Shown: positions 62,072 to 64,000 of the stretch, piece after piece | How the letters are laid out: each line of letters opens with the position of its first letter | How positions within the stretch are numbered: position 1 is the stretch's first letter | Origin: Haliovirga abyssi | Lineage (GTDB): Bacteria; Fusobacteriota; Fusobacteriia; Fusobacteriales; Haliovirgaceae | Direction of reading: 5' to 3' | Length of the DNA stretch: 64,000 nucleotides | Assembly (NCBI RefSeq): GCF_030295325.1 | Contig: NZ_AP027060.1 | Span: 62,001-126,000, forward strand | Translations under genes and position numbers: made by a program | The notes under the pieces: generated by a model | Databases searched by the model: none | Told to the model about the DNA's origin: nothing | Seen by the model: the letters and a program-made list of their open reading frames with translations, nothing else

Positions 62072-63593
62072 AGAGAAAAAAAGTATAGATGAATTATTGA
62101 AAGAGGCATTGATCCCAGAAGAAGAGCAGCCTTATGAGTTGCCTGGAAATTGGGCGTGGGTGAGATTAGGAAATATTATTAATTTAATTTCTGGGCAAGA
62201 CGTTTCAAAAAAATTGTGTAATGAGAATAAAATAGGTATTCCGTATATAATGGGTGCAAGTAATATGGAAAATGATAATTTACTTATTGAAAGATGGATA
62301 GAAAAGCCAAAGATTATTGCAAATAAAGGAGATATTATATTAAGTGTAAAAGGTACAGTAGGTAAATTATTAATTTTAAAAGAAGAAAAAGCAAATTTGA
62401 GTCGTCAAGTAATGGGAATAAAATTAAAAAATGATATAGATAATATATTTATATATAGATTTTTTCAAAGTTATATTGAAGAGTTAAAAACTAGAGCCAA
62501 AGGTTTAATTCCTGGAATAAATCGAGATGATATTTTGGAAATAAAATTTCAGCTTCCGCCGTTAGCTGAACAAAAAAGAATAGTTGCAAAACTTGAAGAT
62601 ATGCTTTCAAAAATAAAACAAGCAAAAGAACTAATTACAGAAGCAAAAGAAACTTTTGAACTTCGTAGAGCAAGTATTTTACATAAAGCTTTTACAGGAG
62701 AATTGACTAAAAAATGGAGAGAAGAGAATGAAACTGAATCAGTTGATAAACTTCTTAAAAAGATAAATGAAGAAAAATTAAAAAAATGGGAAGAAAAATA
62801 TAAAATAGCAGAAAAAGAAGGAAAAAGAAAACCTAAAAAGCCTGAAATTAAATCTGTTGAAGAGATGAAGGTCTATGGAAGTGATCAGCCTTATGAATTG
62901 CCTGATGGGTGGTGTTGGGTTATGTTGGGGGATATTACAGAATTTAAGAACGGTTACGCATTTAAAAGTAAATTTTTTACACAAGAAGGGTTACAGGTAA
63001 TAAGGATGGGGAATTTATATCAAAATTCACTTAATTTGGATAGGAATCCTGTTTTTATGCCTTTATCTTTAGATGAAAAAATAGTTAATAAAACAAAATT
63101 GAAAGAAAATGATATACTATTAACTTTAACTGGAACAAAATACAAAAAAGATTACGGTTATGCCATAAAAATTAATAATTTAGGTGAAAGAATGTTATTA
63201 CTTAATCAAAGAATTCTTGGAATAACTACAATTGATGAAATAAACACTTTTATATTTAGATATTTATATTCAAATATTTTTAGGGATAAGTTTTTTAGTT
63301 TTGAAACCGGTGGAGTTAATCAAGGAAACGTAAGTTCAACAGCAACGGCAACCATAGGAGTTCCGTTTCCATCACTTAAAGAACAAACAGAAATTATTCG
63401 ACAGCTTGAACAATTCTTTAGAACAGAAGAAGAAGCAAAAGACCTTCTTGAAATGGAAGAACAAATTGATTTACTTGAAAAATCAATTCTATCAAAAGCA
63501 TTTAGAGGAGAATTAGGGACAAATAATCCTGATGATGAACCTGCTATTGAGTTGTTGAAGAGAGTATTGCAGGAGATGTCTTGTGAGAATTAA
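62055..63593 (+). CDS. hsdS: Type I restriction-modification specificity subunit S
   Basis: The 512 residues hold two target-recognition domains. The first is at about 27-175 (ELPGNWAWVRLGNII) and ends in the conserved helix region PPLAEQKRIVAKLEDMLSKI. The second is at about 280-440 (ELPDGWCWVMLGDIT) and is followed by FPSLKEQTEIIRQLEQFF. Each half also ends with a matching ILHKAFTGEL or ILSKAFRGEL motif. HsdS reads a bipartite DNA target and brings HsdM and HsdR to it. A Lys/Glu-rich stretch (about 225-275) links the halves. The ATG at 62055 lies inside yhcG, indicating coupled translation. The DNA coding QPYEL at both domain starts is similar, which could favour domain shuffling. Confidence 0.93.
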   Translation: MAKKNKEKKSIDELLKEALIPEEEQPYELPGNWAWVRLGNIINLISGQDVSKKLCNENKIGIPYIMGASNMENDNLLIERWIEKPKIIANKGDIILSVKGTVGKLLILKEEKANLSRQVMGIKLKNDIDNIFIYRFFQSYIEELKTRAKGLIPGINRDDILEIKFQLPPLAEQKRIVAKLEDMLSKIKQAKELITEAKETFELRRASILHKAFTGELTKKWREENETESVDKLLKKINEEKLKKWEEKYKIAEKEGKRKPKKPEIKSVEEMKVYGSDQPYELPDGWCWVMLGDITEFKNGYAFKSKFFTQEGLQVIRMGNLYQNSLNLDRNPVFMPLSLDEKIVNKTKLKENDILLTLTGTKYKKDYGYAIKINNLGERMLLLNQRILGITTIDEINTFIFRYLYSNIFRDKFFSFETGGVNQGNVSSTATATIGVPFPSLKEQTEIIRQLEQFFRTEEEAKDLLEMEEQIDLLEKSILSKAFRGELGTNNPDDEPAIELLKRVLQEMSCEN

Positions 63594-63780
63594 AAGTTTA
63601 TTGAAAAATTTACGAAAAGATGCAATTGAATCTTTTATTGATGAAATTCCAAACGCAGAAGAAACAGAAATATTAATCAATGGATTAAAAATAAAGTAAA
63701 CGGTAAATTTGAACCATTTTGTAATGCAATAGTAGGATTTTTAAAAACTTTTATACCGCAAACATGACTAGCCCACCGTC
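63583..63780 (+). pseudogene. Gene debris after hsdS (short coupled frame with apparent frameshift)
   Basis: A GTG (63583) within the hsdS end, eight bases after AGGAGA, opens 38 codons (KNLRKDAIESFIDEIPNAEE...) to a stop at 63699. A shifted frame continues KVNGKFEPFCNAIVGFLKTF to 63767. The family is not recognised. It may be a broken fourth gene of the operon. The hairpin-rich stretch with CCCACCGTCCTAGTGGG and TGGGCGG follows. Confidence 0.35.
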
Positions 63781-63843
63781 CTAGTGGGATTCTGTTTTAA
63801 TGGGCGGTTAAATCTAATGAAGTTTGTTCTAAATAAGTTGTTT

Positions 63844-63949
63844 AAAATTTCATTTAGGCGAAAAAATTAGTAGGAAGATAAAAGATATCAAAATTTTAAC
63901 ATTTGATGAACTATTCGACAGAGCTAATTTTATAATTAATCAAAAATAA
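63844..63949 (+). pseudogene. C-terminal gene fragment, possibly DUF4263/Shedu-like
   Basis: One frame ends IKDIKILTFDELFDRANFII before a stop at 63947-63949, directly upstream of the next ribosome binding site. The ILTFDELxxRA pattern resembles the C-termini of some DUF4263-type nuclease proteins. No start or upstream body is visible, so it is a remnant. The assignment is tentative. Confidence 0.3.
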
Positions 63950-63960
63950 TAGGAGGTCCA

Positions 63961-64000
63961 ATGAATATTTTCGAAGCATTAAGTCAAGGAAATGGTCAAA
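63961..64000 (+). CDS. Start of a probable PD-(D/E)XK nuclease superfamily gene (partial)
   Basis: An ATG six bases after AGGAGG begins MNIFEALSQGNGQ and runs off the window. This opening resembles that of a PD-(D/E)XK nuclease family found in phage-defence and restriction islands, whose members typically start with an N-[IL]-FE-x-L-SQGxG pattern. Only 13 residues are visible, so the family call is tentative, but the start itself is well supported. Confidence 0.5.
   Translation, partial: MNIFEALSQGNGQ

Noticed and set aside
1-64000. tRNA, rRNA or replication-origin features
   Set aside because: I looked for tRNA T-loop (GGTTCGAATCC) patterns, rRNA cores and DnaA-box clusters and saw none I could support.

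Overview
The window is very AT-rich DNA with long runs of A and T, strong AGGAGG-type ribosome binding sites and many TTG starts. It encodes exported proteins with Sec signal peptides and lipoproteins, a C-terminal-aromatic envelope protein, DUF342/FapA, and an anaerobe's hybrid-cluster protein. Together these suggest an anaerobic, outer-membrane-bearing bacterium, most likely of the phylum Fusobacteriota. That is an inference from composition and gene repertoire; no rRNA gene is present to settle it.

Layout. 0-5.2 kb: a partial Fur-family regulator diverging from a YeiH-type exporter, hcp (hydroxylamine reductase), a CPBP intramembrane protease behind five 21-bp direct repeats, and a CobO-type corrinoid adenosyltransferase whose ribosome binding site lies in a palindromic repeat element. 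5.2-10.6 kb: a secreted glucosaminidase, a CvfB-like S1 protein, a pRiA4b Orf3-like gene followed by a 5'-truncated ATP-binding regulator, a DJ-1 protein and a Nudix CoA pyrophosphatase-like protein. 10.6-16.2 kb: two exported alpha-glucan hydrolases (GH15-like and GH31) separated by the remains of a type I restriction locus (hsdM tail, intact yhcG/DUF1016, frameshifted hsdS start). 16.2-19.6 kb: an ORF6N/PLD-like protein with a doubtful start, a trypsin-like lipoprotein and a small membrane-anchored Cys protein. 19.9-26.5 kb: a signalling cluster (periplasmic solute-binding protein, double-receiver protein, soluble hybrid histidine kinase, FapA/DUF342).

26.5-32.3 kb: a thiamine operon under a TPP riboswitch (thiS-thiG-thiH-thiF-thiD2/E fusion-thiC). 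32.4-35.4 kb: a second orphan solute-binding protein diverging from a methyl-accepting chemotaxis protein whose -35 box lies in a long palindrome. 35.5-41.1 kb: AddB-like and AddA-like recombination nuclease/helicase. 41.1-44.9 kb: an IS3-family element with a single-frame transposase amid decayed interspersed repeats, a small unknown protein and an RluA pseudouridine synthase. 44.9-50.1 kb: a 1711-residue mosaic lipoprotein with four 387-bp internal repeats. 50.1-56.2 kb: clpB behind a CIRCE-like operator, an unknown envelope protein and a SulP transporter. 56.3-64.0 kb: a complete type I restriction-modification operon hsdR-hsdM-yhcG-hsdS, gene debris, and the start of a probable PD-(D/E)XK nuclease gene.

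Two themes recur. First, intergenic regions are full of small palindromic or dispersed repeats (at least five families), one copy being inserted inside another and others lying in leaders or next to stop codons. Second, yhcG/DUF1016 nuclease genes appear twice in the hsdM-hsdS position, once in an intact system and once as the only intact survivor of a ruined one. No single wholly new system is evident. The best candidates for new biology are the DUF1016-containing type I loci, the SBP/double-REC/HK/FapA cluster, the 21-bp repeat array, and the palindromic mobile repeats.
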